A stretch of 64,000 bases of DNA from Oegoconia quadripuncta (Eukaryota; Arthropoda; Insecta; Lepidoptera; Autostichidae): NCBI GenBank assembly GCA_949316235.1, contig OX438742.1, positions 13,701,315 to 13,765,314 of the forward strand, written 5' to 3'. A program made the translations under genes and the position numbers. Every line of letters begins with the position of its first letter. Positions within the stretch are counted from its first letter, which is position 1. The notes beneath the pieces are model-generated. The model did no database searches. It was not told the DNA's origin and worked only from the letters and a program-made list of their open reading frames with translations. Below are positions 53,317 to 63,500 of the stretch, one piece after another.

Positions 53317-53929
53317 TCTGTAGATTTGGAACGTTTAGCTAAACAATTTTATTCTGAACTCTCTATCCTAAATGAGATACGGCTTATGGTAAACAGTGGT
53401 AAACGTTTAACGTTATTAATCAACACGAGGCATTTTCTTTACAGGTTTCATATAAAAACTAAATTTAGTATTTACTCGGGCAATATTGGATTTGCTATGC
53501 ACATGCACTACATTTTATGTGTGTCACACCAAAATTGAGGATGTAGAGTTCAACGGATTTCCCGCTTCCGAACAATAAAGGGTATTGTTGTAACTGCTCG
53601 GTCCATTTTTAGGAAATATATTACCAATGCTAAACGGTAACCGTTCAGGGTCAAATCGGAGTTACGTCAAACTTTAACATATTCTTATAATGAAACGGAT
53701 CGACATAAACAATTGGCCTTCTACATTTGGTAATATGCTTCAATGTCCAGCATTCTCAATCAAACTGATTTTTAGGCAATTTTATTTTAGGATACATTTA
53801 TTTTTCCATAAAATAGTATCCACTTAAGCCTTCCAAATTGAACGCGTTATCATTTTTGCTACACTGCACTTCTAAATCTGTGTTACTTTTTGATATCTAC
53901 ACTAGAACCACAACGTCGTCACGACCTTT
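53317..53929. other. Noncoding DNA
   Basis: No feature recognised; short frames lack motifs. Confidence 0.3.
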
Positions 53930-54065
53930 AAATCCAAATAGGGTGGTCAAAGACATCCCAAGTGGGATAAAGTTTGGGTGTTGCAAATATAACATTTTAT
54001 TGTTTCAAACAATATCCATGATTCACCTTTCGAAGTATACAGAAATGGACACGTCCACTAATCCA
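53930..54065 (+). repeat. Dispersed repeat, short copy
   Basis: AAATCCAAATAGGGTGGTCA, GATTCACCTTTCGAAGTATA and CAGAAATGGACACG match the repeat at 41685-41870. The right third is missing. Confidence 0.5.
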
Positions 54066-54197
54066 TGGTGAATTGTGCAAACTTTTTTGATATAAAGTCA
54101 AAAAATTTAGAAAATGTATATCATGCCTGATAAAGTATTATTACCACGTCTTTCGAAAAGTATCTTAAATGGCGCGCAAGGGTTTCAGTCACATAAA
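54066..54197. other. Noncoding DNA
   Basis: Nothing recognised. Confidence 0.3.
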
Positions 54198-54436
54198 TCT
54201 AACTAATATTATAAATGCGAAAGTTTGGATGTTTGTTTGTTTGTTCGTTTGTTGCTCAATCATGGCGAAACGGCTGAACGTATTTGGATGAAATTTGGTA
54301 TATAGGTAGAATATACCCTGGATTAAGACATACGATACTCATATCCCGATACAGTAGTAGTTCCCGTGGGATAAACAAATTAAAGATATCCTCGATAAAG
54401 CTATTCAACGCAGGCGAAGCCGCAGGCGCAGAGCTA
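54198..54436 (+). mobile_element. Helitron-like (Lep1-like) element, full length
   Basis: From CTAACTAATATTATAAATGC through GTTGCTCAATCATGGCGAAA and ATTTGGATGAAATTTGGTAT to GCAGGCGAAGCCGCAGGCGC then AGAGCTAGT. It keeps the hairpin and CTAGT end. It is the best-preserved copy in the window. Confidence 0.85.
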
Positions 54437-54771
54437 GTACATAATAATGAATGAAACGCAGCAGTGTTGTTGGTATGTTTGTTGTTGGTATATTTATAGA
54501 GCTTTATAATTTGCGATCACTAACCCGGTTGCCTATCTAGACGATAAATAAATAAAGAAAATAAGTATTTATATCGACACCAGTTTTCCATTGTGCTTTT
54601 GACGGCGTGGAATATTTTATTGTGGAATTTTTTCAGTATGTAAAGCAGCCTATGACCTTTACCAAGTCCCAAAGCTGCCTCTACTAAATTTCAAGACGAT
54701 CGGTTCAGGTTTGGTTGTGAAAAGGTAACTAACAGTCAGAGTTATTTTCGCAGTTATATAGGTACCATATC
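54437..54771. other. Noncoding DNA with repeat remnant
   Basis: About 54600-54760 (GACGGCGTGGAATATTTTAT, CGATCGGTTCAGGTTTGG, GTGAAAAGGTAACTAACAGT) resembles a diffuse lepidopteran repeat but has no second copy here. Confidence 0.35.
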
Positions 54772-54935
54772 ATCACTCGGTTATAAATAAATGTTCGAAT
54801 TTATTACACACATCCTCTAGCGGGACTCGAACCCGCTAATATTAGTTTCAAATGCCCAGGCCATCAAGATAGACCCTTATACCAGGGCACTAGCGGAAAA
54901 TCAATCACTTACCGCTATAGGTCATCCACACTGAG
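54772..54935 (-). mobile_element. tRNA-derived SINE head, divergent
   Basis: On the minus strand AGCGGGTTCGAGTCCCGCTA is a B box with a fully paired T-stem. Upstream, CTAGTGCCCTGGTATAAGGG is a degenerate A box. The following AATAAATTCGAACATTTATT matches the body of the 5.1, 29.5 and 62.2 kb SINEs. Confidence 0.65.
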
Positions 54936-57142
54936 CGATGAATGGCCCATTTGTGGTACATGCACACATACAACTATATTATAAGTTGTAACTCTTGTAC
55001 TTTAATTTTTAATTTCTGTGAAATAAAGCTGTGATATCGTGGTCGAATATTTTTTGTATACTTTTTGTAAAATACAAATAAACGTTTAATTCCTCATACG
55101 CCTTTATTCGCTTCTATCTTATTGCAAAAAAATATGTTGTTATCAATTTCTGGTTTTTCTCAATTAAACAATCTTTACATGTCATGTAATGCTTTTAGAT
55201 CTACTATATCTACGTATCTACTATATCTACGTATCTTGATACCAAAAGTTCAAATAAATATATTTCAATTCAGTTCTAAATTTATTCCTAGAGCATAACA
55301 GAATAAAACAACTAAAAAGTGAAGTGAATAATTTTTCAATGGACCATTTTCTATTTTCCGACTCCGAACAGCCAGTTTAAATAACGTCATAACTTTCTGA
55401 TATGTAATACTCCTGGAAGTTGAATAACTCGTTTGATTTGTTTCCCCTTCATCCAAAAACTCGTATAATTCGTAAAAATATCGCTGCAGGTTTCACCAAA
55501 AAATTGGTAATTAATTTTAATTGTTTTGGATAATATTGCTTTTATTATTTCCGCACAACAAAGTTCTAATTGGACACAACCTCCGTTACTTGTCTGGTCT
55601 GAACCAACAACTCGTTACCCTAGTTGAAGTTCCGGTCAACACTAAAATTAGGTCGTACAATTCAGTTTGCAGTCTAAAACTGGTACCTATTTGAATTCAG
55701 CAGCGGTTACCGGTGACCGCAAGCAATTGATTTTCCATTATGTCTGCGTCACGGTAGCACAGAATAACTAATAGTAGCGGCAGTTAACGCGGTCACCAAT
55801 AGTCTACATAAATAATTTTGGGACATAACTTTTCATAACCTTAAAGTTCCTAATTTTTTCAAATCGGTATCTTGCTTTAGAAGTATACCTACGTATTTTG
55901 TTACAAAGCCTAAAAGATTAAGTTAAAATTACCACTGTGAACTTCATTGCGTCGTAGAAGATACTAAGAGCTCCTAATACTGTTTCAAAAATATGAAGAT
56001 GATATTGATCGATTTTTTTTCAGAAAAGTTAAAACGAGTTCTTGTAATTTCTGCGAAGAGGTAGTGAAGTTCACAGTGGTATTAATAATTGATATCAATA
56101 AATACATATTATGATATATTTTATATGTAACATTTTTTGATATTTACGTGCCCACTATATATAGGGTATGAATCAATATTTATGTTTTGCCAATGTTTGG
56201 CGGTCCAATTGTACCTAATATATTTTATAAAATGTTTCAAAACTCTGTATAGCCAATACCTAAAATGGAAATTAAGTTAAAAAGTTCATTATACTGTCCG
56301 AAGTATTAATTAAAATCATCTTAGCAATAAGAAAAAGGAATCTATATACCCTTTCTTCTTTAGAAAATCCTAGGATTATCTTGGGATTATTTCTCTACTG
56401 CTTCCCTCGTTACTATTCCAGCGCCGAATTTTTCTTTAAACTGTGCAAGTACTGTGTAGCTTATAGGTCACAAAAGAAAGGCAAATAATGAAATGGAAAC
56501 CTAAAGTACTGCTTAAAAAAATAACCCTTTAATTTTAAAACGTAAGACACTTAAATGCCAATTCGAAGCGATCCAGAAAGCAAAACAAACAAGTTAGGAG
56601 ATCTACAGCGGATCGTTTAATCAGGCTGTGCTGCAGACACGGGGTGGAGGCTACCTTCCACTAAATGACCATCCCTCTACTCTGTTAACCCGTGCCACCG
56701 TATCCACAAACAGTATATTCGGTGAGTGCGACAAATAAACAAACACTAAGCCTCTAGCAGAAGTGGCACAAAATTTGTGGTCATTTAATAACAAACTATG
56801 GAAACTTGCCCACATTAAAAAGCAATTTAGTTCATTATCTATAGAAATTTATATTTGTATGCTTTAAGTAAGGTAATCTTAGGAATGAAATGGGCCATGA
56901 AGATAATAACGATTGTTGGATATTTACTATGTTAGCTTTCTTTCGGGCTCTCCGAATCGTTATTAATCTTCCATCATATTGTAGCTTTCCACCATCGGAT
57001 TTAGTGGTGATATGCCTTACTAGGCTATCCAATAAAATCAGGCAAAAAGCACACGAGCTGAGGAAGGGATAGACTCTGAAGTAATAGCTCATAAGATTGT
57101 TTATCCATTTCGCTATATCAGAAGTAGATTTATGACAACTAC
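54936..57142. other. Noncoding DNA with a 17 bp tandem duplication
   Basis: CTACTATATCTACGTAT is repeated exactly at 55201-55217 and 55218-55234. A 138-codon minus-strand frame (56835-57251) runs through the hairpins described next and shows no domain. No gene or other repeat recognised. Confidence 0.35.
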
Positions 57143-57186
57143 AATATTCAACAGATTCTGGCACCTGCCAGAATCTGTTGAATATT
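57143..57186. repeat. Perfect hairpin 1 (21 bp arms, CC spacer)
   Basis: The left arm (57143-57163) ends in ATTCTGGCA, followed by CC and then the exact reverse complement (57166-57186). The centre is CACCTG. The arms have no mismatch. No transposon ends or coding context is visible. Confidence 0.95.
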
Positions 57187-57206
57187 CTATTAATATAATA
57201 TAAATA

Positions 57207-57256
57207 ATCTATTGTATAGTCTGCTAAACACCTGTTTAGCAGACTATACAATAGAT
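57207..57256. repeat. Perfect hairpin 2 (24 bp arms, CC spacer)
   Basis: The left arm (57207-57230) ends in GTCTGCTAAACA, followed by CC and then the exact reverse complement (57233-57256). It lies 20 bp beyond hairpin 1 and has the same CACCTG centre although the arm sequences are unrelated. Confidence 0.95.
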
Positions 57257-58094
57257 ACCATTGGTATTTGTTGCACGTAAAATTTTCTGCATTGCCTTCT
57301 CTAGACGGTTAGTAGTCTATGGAACTAGCCTCCTGTGCTATTTCCGGGCGCTCGCCCAACGCAAGAGGGGAGGCATCACCCGCCCGCCCGGATTCATTTC
57401 TGGTTTTCGCTACTCTTTTGTCTTAAACTGTTTTGGTAAGTTGTCCTCTCCCTCTTCTAAGAAAATATTTACTCATTTCAGCATTTAATGTAAGTCCAGT
57501 GAGTTTAATTTGTTAAGAAAAATACAGTTTCTAAAAGATTTTTAGGGATTAAAGATTAATTTGTTATAAATGTAACGCAGATAATAAGTAGGTATAGAGA
57601 AATAAAAATATTAATGGAAATAAAACATAATTATGTATTACGACCCCATTGCTACTAGTATAACTTGGTCGCGCAACAGATGAACGTTGAAAGACCTCTT
57701 TAACTGAAAGTGTTTATTAAACTCCCTATTTCAGGTTGTGAAGTAGCATTTTGCTTATTAAAATGTCAAGCACATATAAAAAGTACCTAAATAAGTAGGT
57801 ACTTTAAGGAAACGCAAATTTTAGTAATTAACAATTCATGCATAGTCTTTAATTGCCCGAGTACGTGTAAGTGACATTATGTTTTTTTCATTGTTATGTA
57901 GGAATGAGAAATTGTGATTATTTCGGAAATAAGAAACTAATTTCCATTAGGTGTCCAAAATTATTATTTCGTTATTTGTTGTTCTATGAAATTATAAATA
58001 TAAATATAGTATTTACTGATAATTCTGTCGGTATAAATTTGATATCAAAGATATTGATTGAAGGAATTAATGTTATAGACTATCACTCAAAGTC
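57257..58094. other. Noncoding DNA
   Basis: 57340-57410 is GC-rich (CGGGCGCTCGCCCAACGC, CACCCGCCCGCCCGG). Elsewhere AT-rich with no feature. Confidence 0.3.
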
Positions 58095-58330
58095 CGTTTA
58101 CTGACAGTATTGAGCGGCGGGTGGGATGTCACCTCCCGTTCGAGGCGCTTACTAGCTGGGATCAAATGCACGATGAAGTGTGACGAATCCACATGAGGGC
58201 AAATCGGCGGCGGTGGTGAGATACTATACGTAAGTATTTACCGGCAATAAGCCCGCTCCCGCGCCGCCCGCGCCCCTATCAAACAAACGTATACCCGCGG
58301 ACTCTCGGTCTACTCATTTCGTATGCAATT
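58095..58330. promoter_or_regulatory. GC-rich, non-repetitive block
   Basis: It contains GAGCGGCGGGTGGGATGTC, ATCGGCGGCGGTGGTGAG and CCCGCTCCCGCGCCGCCCGC, far GC-richer than the flanks. No ORF with a recognised domain crosses it. It is possibly a promoter, 5' exon or conserved enhancer; evidence is compositional only. Confidence 0.3.
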
Positions 58331-59744
58331 TTATTCATTATTTGTAATCTACTTCAATCGAATAGGGTCTCAGTATAAATCACTTTTAGGATTTGCTCGA
58401 TAGGACGTATGTAGATTGACGCTTTTAGTGTGATATTTAAATGCGATGCGTCTTTGAGGTGATAGGTGCAGACGTGCTAATAAAGCCTGCCTTCCACGAA
58501 CTCGATATGTATGAGACAGCCGACCTCAGAAACTCATTTGACTAAAACAAATAACGCGCACTTTTATTTTATTTTCTTACGCGCACGCCTTTTAAGATGC
58601 CGATGCGTCTCATCTTATTTCAATTTGTCGTTAAGGTTATAGAATGTCTATAGGTATTAAGATGACGGTACCTACTCTTTAAAGATCACTGTGTGCTTGT
58701 TGGAATAATAAAATATAAATTACTTACGTCAAAGGATAACGTACTAACGTTTTTAACGTACGACATACATATACTAATATTTATTTAGATTCCTTTCATG
58801 AAACAAATAATATAGATGGTATGCCTAAGTATCATATTGCCTGCCTATAGCTAGTTTGTGTTCTACATCTATGCCATTAAGATTAGATTTGGAAAAAAAA
58901 CCTGTTTTAATTTAAAAAAAATCCTGTTCTAATTGAGATTATGTTCGACCTATATTCCAAATTTCATCTAAATCCGTTCATGATTAGTCTCCTTACCGTT
59001 CGATCTGCTGAGCGACCGACTACTCCACCGAAATGAACTTCGATTCATTCGACAGATATTTCTATAAAACAAACCAAAGCACCAAGGAGCAACCCTCATT
59101 CGCATATTTACCCACGGCGGGACCCTCATGATAGTAGAATTTGCAGTTAGAGCCAGTTAAGGAACGGACAGACGCATTGGATCCTAAACTAATTATTAAA
59201 TGGACGGAAGGTTTCACATTTGAAAAGCCCTTGGCTAGATAGACCTACAACCTGCGCAGAGTTGCTTGTGCAGAGAATAGATACGTAGACAGACAATGCT
59301 GCTTGAAGAATCGGAAGGTAATAGACAATGCAGTTTCAAATGCTCAAGTTACTCATACATACTTAGCTATGAATATATTAAATTTTGAGTATTATTAGCA
59401 GTATGATAAATTGTACGTATCAATGGAAAGATGTTATTATATTTACGTAAATTATAGGTTTGTGTATGTATGTATTTTGTTTAGGTGAGTAAATTTTAAC
59501 ACAATGTGACTGTTGTGTAATTTCGGTGTAATTTTTTAGTTGAAGTATTTTCTTAGTTTTTTGAAAGTCAAACTGTAGAAGCCAATTTAAGTAAATTTGT
59601 GTTACTTTCAGTAGGTATAGGTGATCGGTCACTTTTGTATGGGAAGTAGATTTTTTTTTGAATATTTTGAACAGTGGTAATGGATATCTATACCTAAACT
59701 TTTATTATAATTATTTATTAAAGATTATAATTTTGGGATGAATA
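58331..59744. other. Noncoding DNA
   Basis: A short Helitron-like fragment (CCAAATTTCATCTAAATCCG) is at about 58947-58980. The 22 bp string shared with 8774-8795 lies at 59626-59647. No gene seen. Confidence 0.35.
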
Positions 59745-59893
59745 AATGTCTTTTTATTTATTTATTTATTATTTAAACACCTATCCGACTGACGTTGTAG
59801 TTTTCACCAACAAAACATTACCCCGGGAATCGAAACCACGACCTCTGCTTTGTAAAACGGTTGTTGTTTACATTGAACCACGAAGTCGGTTAA
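59745..59893 (-). mobile_element. tRNA-derived SINE with (ATAA)n tail
   Basis: On the minus strand the head is CCGACTTCGTGGTTCAATGT then AAACAACAACCG, the B box is GGTTTCGATTCC, the body is GTCGGATAGGTGTTTAAAT and the tail is AATAAATAAATAAATAAA. It is the most complete member of the family that also has heads at 10.55 and 52.7 kb. Confidence 0.7.
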
Positions 59894-61129
59894 AAGTTTA
59901 ATAGTACAATAAAGCGCATATAAACAAAACGTAAGTGCTTCGAGGTTTTGAAATAATAATAATCGCGCGCCGAGGGTTCCGTCATGCAATCAAGCAGTTA
60001 AGATTGTTTTATGTTGTAGCATCATATAAAGACAGCATTATTATTGACGCACCGATGCGATACAATGCGATAATATATGTGAGTGTCATGAACATTTCAT
60101 AAAGTTCACTTTTCGGAACGCAAACCTAAGATTTTTTGTAAAACTTCATTGCAGATTTCTCAAAAAGTGTGATAGTTGACGACACCGTTTCATTTTTCTA
60201 GATATGTTTGCATTAAGCACTACCAGCACTATTTCAGTTTTTGAACGTCGTAAATAACATGGGATATACAAGTATTTATTATAAGTTAATAATTATTTTG
60301 CTTTAAAATAGTTTTAAACAATGTTCTTCAATGATACTGTAATTAACCGTGTGTGCTTCACTTTTAAATTTCTACCCCCTGTCAATAAAAATAATATTTC
60401 ATAATAAGTTTGTACTGTGGTAGAAGTGGGTAATCAAGTTCTGTGCCAAAGATGAAGGTGATAGCGTAAATAGTTCTAAATAAATGTGACAGAGAGACAA
60501 CAGACAAACACCGAAGCTAGGCTAAAAGACCTACTTTTGCAACGTTTTGGCGCGAAACTAGGTAGGTTTGTTTAGAAAGAAACAAGCATATGACCACCAT
60601 TTGATCATTAATCAGAATTGGAGAAGACCTTTCCCTCACATTGATTTGGTGGATTATCAACTATCGTAGAGAGACAGCCACGCAGGGTCGGTAACTATTT
60701 TGACCAAAGACTGAACTTTGCTTTGAAACATGGCAGCGGATGTAGCAATAGGTTAGACCAGTATTTCCAACCCATGGGACGCCACTCACTTGTAGGTCTA
60801 AGTCGCCATACCGCACACATGTCTTTCGGTCGGCATTCTCCATACCTCCTCATACTTATGTGAAGTGGAAATGTCTGCCTTACTTTGTATTAAGACTAAA
60901 TATAGAAATAAATTGATGGTATCGAATTCACTGTGATTTAAAGTAACTAAAATTGAAGTCGACACTAAAGCTTACGTACGCTTTTATGACCAGAAATAGG
61001 CAACAAATGCCAACTTCTCATTAAAATATCGCACAATTTATATTTTCCGTGATTAAAAATTTGGATTTTCTTTGGGTAGTTTTCTTTATTTCCTTAACTG
61101 AAAAGACCTTGGTATAGTTACAACTGGGG
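59894..61129. other. Noncoding DNA
   Basis: No gene or repeat recognised; the 60660-60850 stretch is somewhat GC-richer. Confidence 0.3.
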
Positions 61130-61335
61130 TATTGAGAAAATCTTATGCACGGGATGGAACCACTGGATTAGACGCATCAGTTGCAGAACCGTTGGCCGTA
61201 TGCCTAGATGGTGCGATCATCTGGACAAGGCGGCTGGCTGCAACTGGAAACGAAGAACCGAAGAACGGGTTCAATGACACGTCCTGGGAGAGGCCTAAAT
61301 CCAGAAGTGGACTGGTATAGGCTGATGATGAGATC
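61130..61335 (+). mobile_element. RTE-type LINE 3' end, internally deleted
   Basis: Contains GTTGCAGAACCGTTGGCCGT, CATCTGGACAAGGCGGCTGG and CTGCAACTGGAAACGAAGAA, then GGGAGAGGCCTAAATCCAGA and GGCTGATGATGAGA. These match the 3' part and tail of lepidopteran RTE copies, with a section missing between the first two blocks. No intact frame is left. Confidence 0.7.
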
Positions 61336-61715
61336 TTTTTTTCTGGGGAATTGCCTCCTGAAGAGAAGCAGTATATTAATTAACCAGCCTCCCAAAGAGT
61401 CACTGTTTTTGGGGCACCTTTCTATACTAAAATCCTAATTAGGAGAGCTTTTAATAAATCTGTGCACCGCATGCACTATTTGAAATGAAACCAGGCGGCA
61501 ATGTACATCCTCTACTTATGTCTTTCTATTCCCAAATTCATGCATTGATTACTATGTTTTACATTGTAGAAATCCCCTTTGACTACTACTCTTACTGACT
61601 TTTCTTTTCTTTATAGCAAAAGAAAAGTGTGTCCGAAATTCTAAATTTACAGTTACACAACCGACGTTACAGGGGGTCTTATCTATAAAATTTGGCTAGC
61701 GCTCTACCTCGCACC
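61336..61715. other. Noncoding DNA
   Basis: No feature recognised. Confidence 0.3.
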
Positions 61716-62015
61716 TTAAAGTTTTCCCTCTGGTGCCGAGAGTTTAAGACACGTTCTAGTGCAGCACGTCAATAGTGTCCATCCTTTAGCACCGTACTCT
61801 ATAAAAGCCGAAACAGCTGCCGAAAATACATAAACTAAATACGCATCTCTTATATGCAAATACGAATGTGGAGCGTTTGCAGTAGAGACCATGGGATCGT
61901 GGTCGTCGGGCGCGAAATCACTATGTAAAGCAATATCAACAAGGCTTATCCTCGCGTCCGGCGACCACAGGGCCGAAACCAAATCCTCCATCCAGCGAGT
62001 CAACGGACGAGGCAC
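61716..62015 (-). CDS. Possible ORF of unknown nature
   Basis: 99 codons beginning MPRPLTRWMEDLVSALWSPD. The opening words resemble 'GRPLTRW.DDL' of RTE LINEs, but the rest does not continue like them. GC content is nearer to coding DNA than to the flanks. The C-terminal half contains CCTRTCLKLSAPEGKL-stop. I do not recognise it; it may be a decayed transposon frame or chance. No tail or inverted repeats were seen beside it. Confidence 0.2.
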   Translation of the reverse strand: MPRPLTRWMEDLVSALWSPDARISLVDIALHSDFAPDDHDPMVSTANAPHSYLHIRDAYLVYVFSAAVSAFIEYGAKGWTLLTCCTRTCLKLSAPEGKL

Positions 62016-62175
62016 TCCACGAAATTGTTATTAAAGCTCTTTTAGTTGTTTTACGTATTTCAATACATATTTGATATTCTATATGCGTATGTAAATCTTG
62101 GAAATATAGAAAATACTGTACTGACTCTGTACCAAGTTATTTTGCAAAGTACCTAAAACGCTTATAGCATTTTTT

Positions 62176-62404
62176 GACGACCGATTGGTGTAGTGGATGG
62201 TAACCCTGTCTGCGAAACCAACGGTTGCGGGCTCGAATCCAGCGAGGGGTATATGTATGAGGAATACGATCATTCCCGAGTCCCGAGAGATATTTATGTA
62301 TTTATGTTTATCCGTTATCTAGTAGGTATCCATAGTACAAGCTAGTCTTAGTTTAGGACTAGATGATTGGTGTAAGTGTCCGAAATATGTTTTTTTTTTT
62401 ATTT
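62176..62404 (+). mobile_element. tRNA-derived SINE, full-length type
   Basis: GACGACCGATTGGTGTAGTGG (A box) and GCGGGCTCGAATCCAGCG (B box with one change) are followed by the body TTATCCGTTATCTAGTAGG, ATAGTACAAGC, GATGATTGGTGTAAGTG and TCCGAAATATG. A T-rich tail closes it. Nearly colinear with 29458-29700. Confidence 0.8.
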
Positions 62405-63289
62405 TCCGCTGATAACGAGAATCAAACGGTTACATTTAGTTTTCTTTTAATATTAGGACCGTATTTAATTTTCACTTGTCCGTGTCAATTCTCATTGCTA
62501 CCTAGCCACCGCAAAACTAATTTAACTCTAATAGGTTTGCCCTGTCGGTTGAGTTGAAAAGCTACGGTGCGCTCAGTAATACATTTTGTAACCTACTTCT
62601 ACTGCTATTGAGTAGTATAAATTTAATACTATTTATAATACAAATGATACAGTAGGTATATCGTAACTACCTCACGGGGTAACAATGTCCCTGATTAGGG
62701 TCTCTTTGGTAGATATTGTATTGAAACTCATTTTTTCAATATATCTATTTGGACCCATACAAAGAGTTGTTTAATCTAATTGTCTAGATAAGCCGATCAA
62801 GTGACATCGGAGACAATCCGATAAAGACAATCGTAATTATTTTTTATTTTTATAAATTTATATATTAAAAATATATAGTGTCCTGAGATCTAAAAAATAA
62901 GTAATGCGATTTGAATTTGACCAATCTAGTTAGTTAAATTTTCATACCGGATGTTTGAATTGCCCTGAACCTCATTCGCACTACACACAAACCTTTAAAG
63001 GTTTTCGTAGGCATTTTATAATGAAGATTTTCAAATAATGTTTTTATGGATAAATAAACTAAAAAAAAAACTTCGATGAGCTGATTTTCATTATTTGGTT
63101 TGAGTCTGAGTCTCAAAACCGTGGTACACTTTCTTTAAAAATAAATGGTGTACTATATTTGAAAAGAAATTTGTATTCTATAATGTGAATGTCCAATAAA
63201 TATTTGATTAAAATTGCTCCCCTTCGCAAATTAATATTTTTAAAGTGTTATGTTATTTATCTCTGATAAAACTATAAGACCGGAATTTT
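62405..63289. other. Noncoding DNA
   Basis: AT-rich; nothing recognised. Confidence 0.3.
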
Positions 63290-63500
63290 GGATATCATCA
63301 TCACCGTTATCAGCCACAGGGCGTCCATTACTGAACTGAATAGGCCTCCATTGTTTTCCAGAGCAACTTCCTGCAATAATTGCGCGAGCGACGTGCAACT
63401 TTTGCTTCGAATTTAACTTTATTATCGCGTTCACGTTTCATCATCATCATCATATCAGCCGAAAGCATCATATCCACTGCTGGACGTTCATGTTTATATA
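63290..63500 (-). mobile_element. Two LINE-type 3' tails side by side
   Basis: On the minus strand, TGGAAAACAATGGAGGCCTA, then AATGGACGCCCTGTGGCTGA and GATGATGATATCC, form one 3' end (63290-63430). CGTCCAGCAGTGGATATGAT and GGCTGATATGATGATGATGA form another (63433-63500). Both are 5'-truncated retroposon tails of the lepidopteran RTE-like type, in the same orientation. Confidence 0.6.

Noticed and set aside
56835..57251. 138-codon minus-strand open frame as a gene
   Set aside because: It runs through the two perfect hairpins, has no domain, and its composition fits chance translation of AT-rich DNA.
57143..57256. microRNA precursors
   Set aside because: A 2-nt loop and perfect arms do not fit microRNA hairpins, which have larger loops and mismatches.
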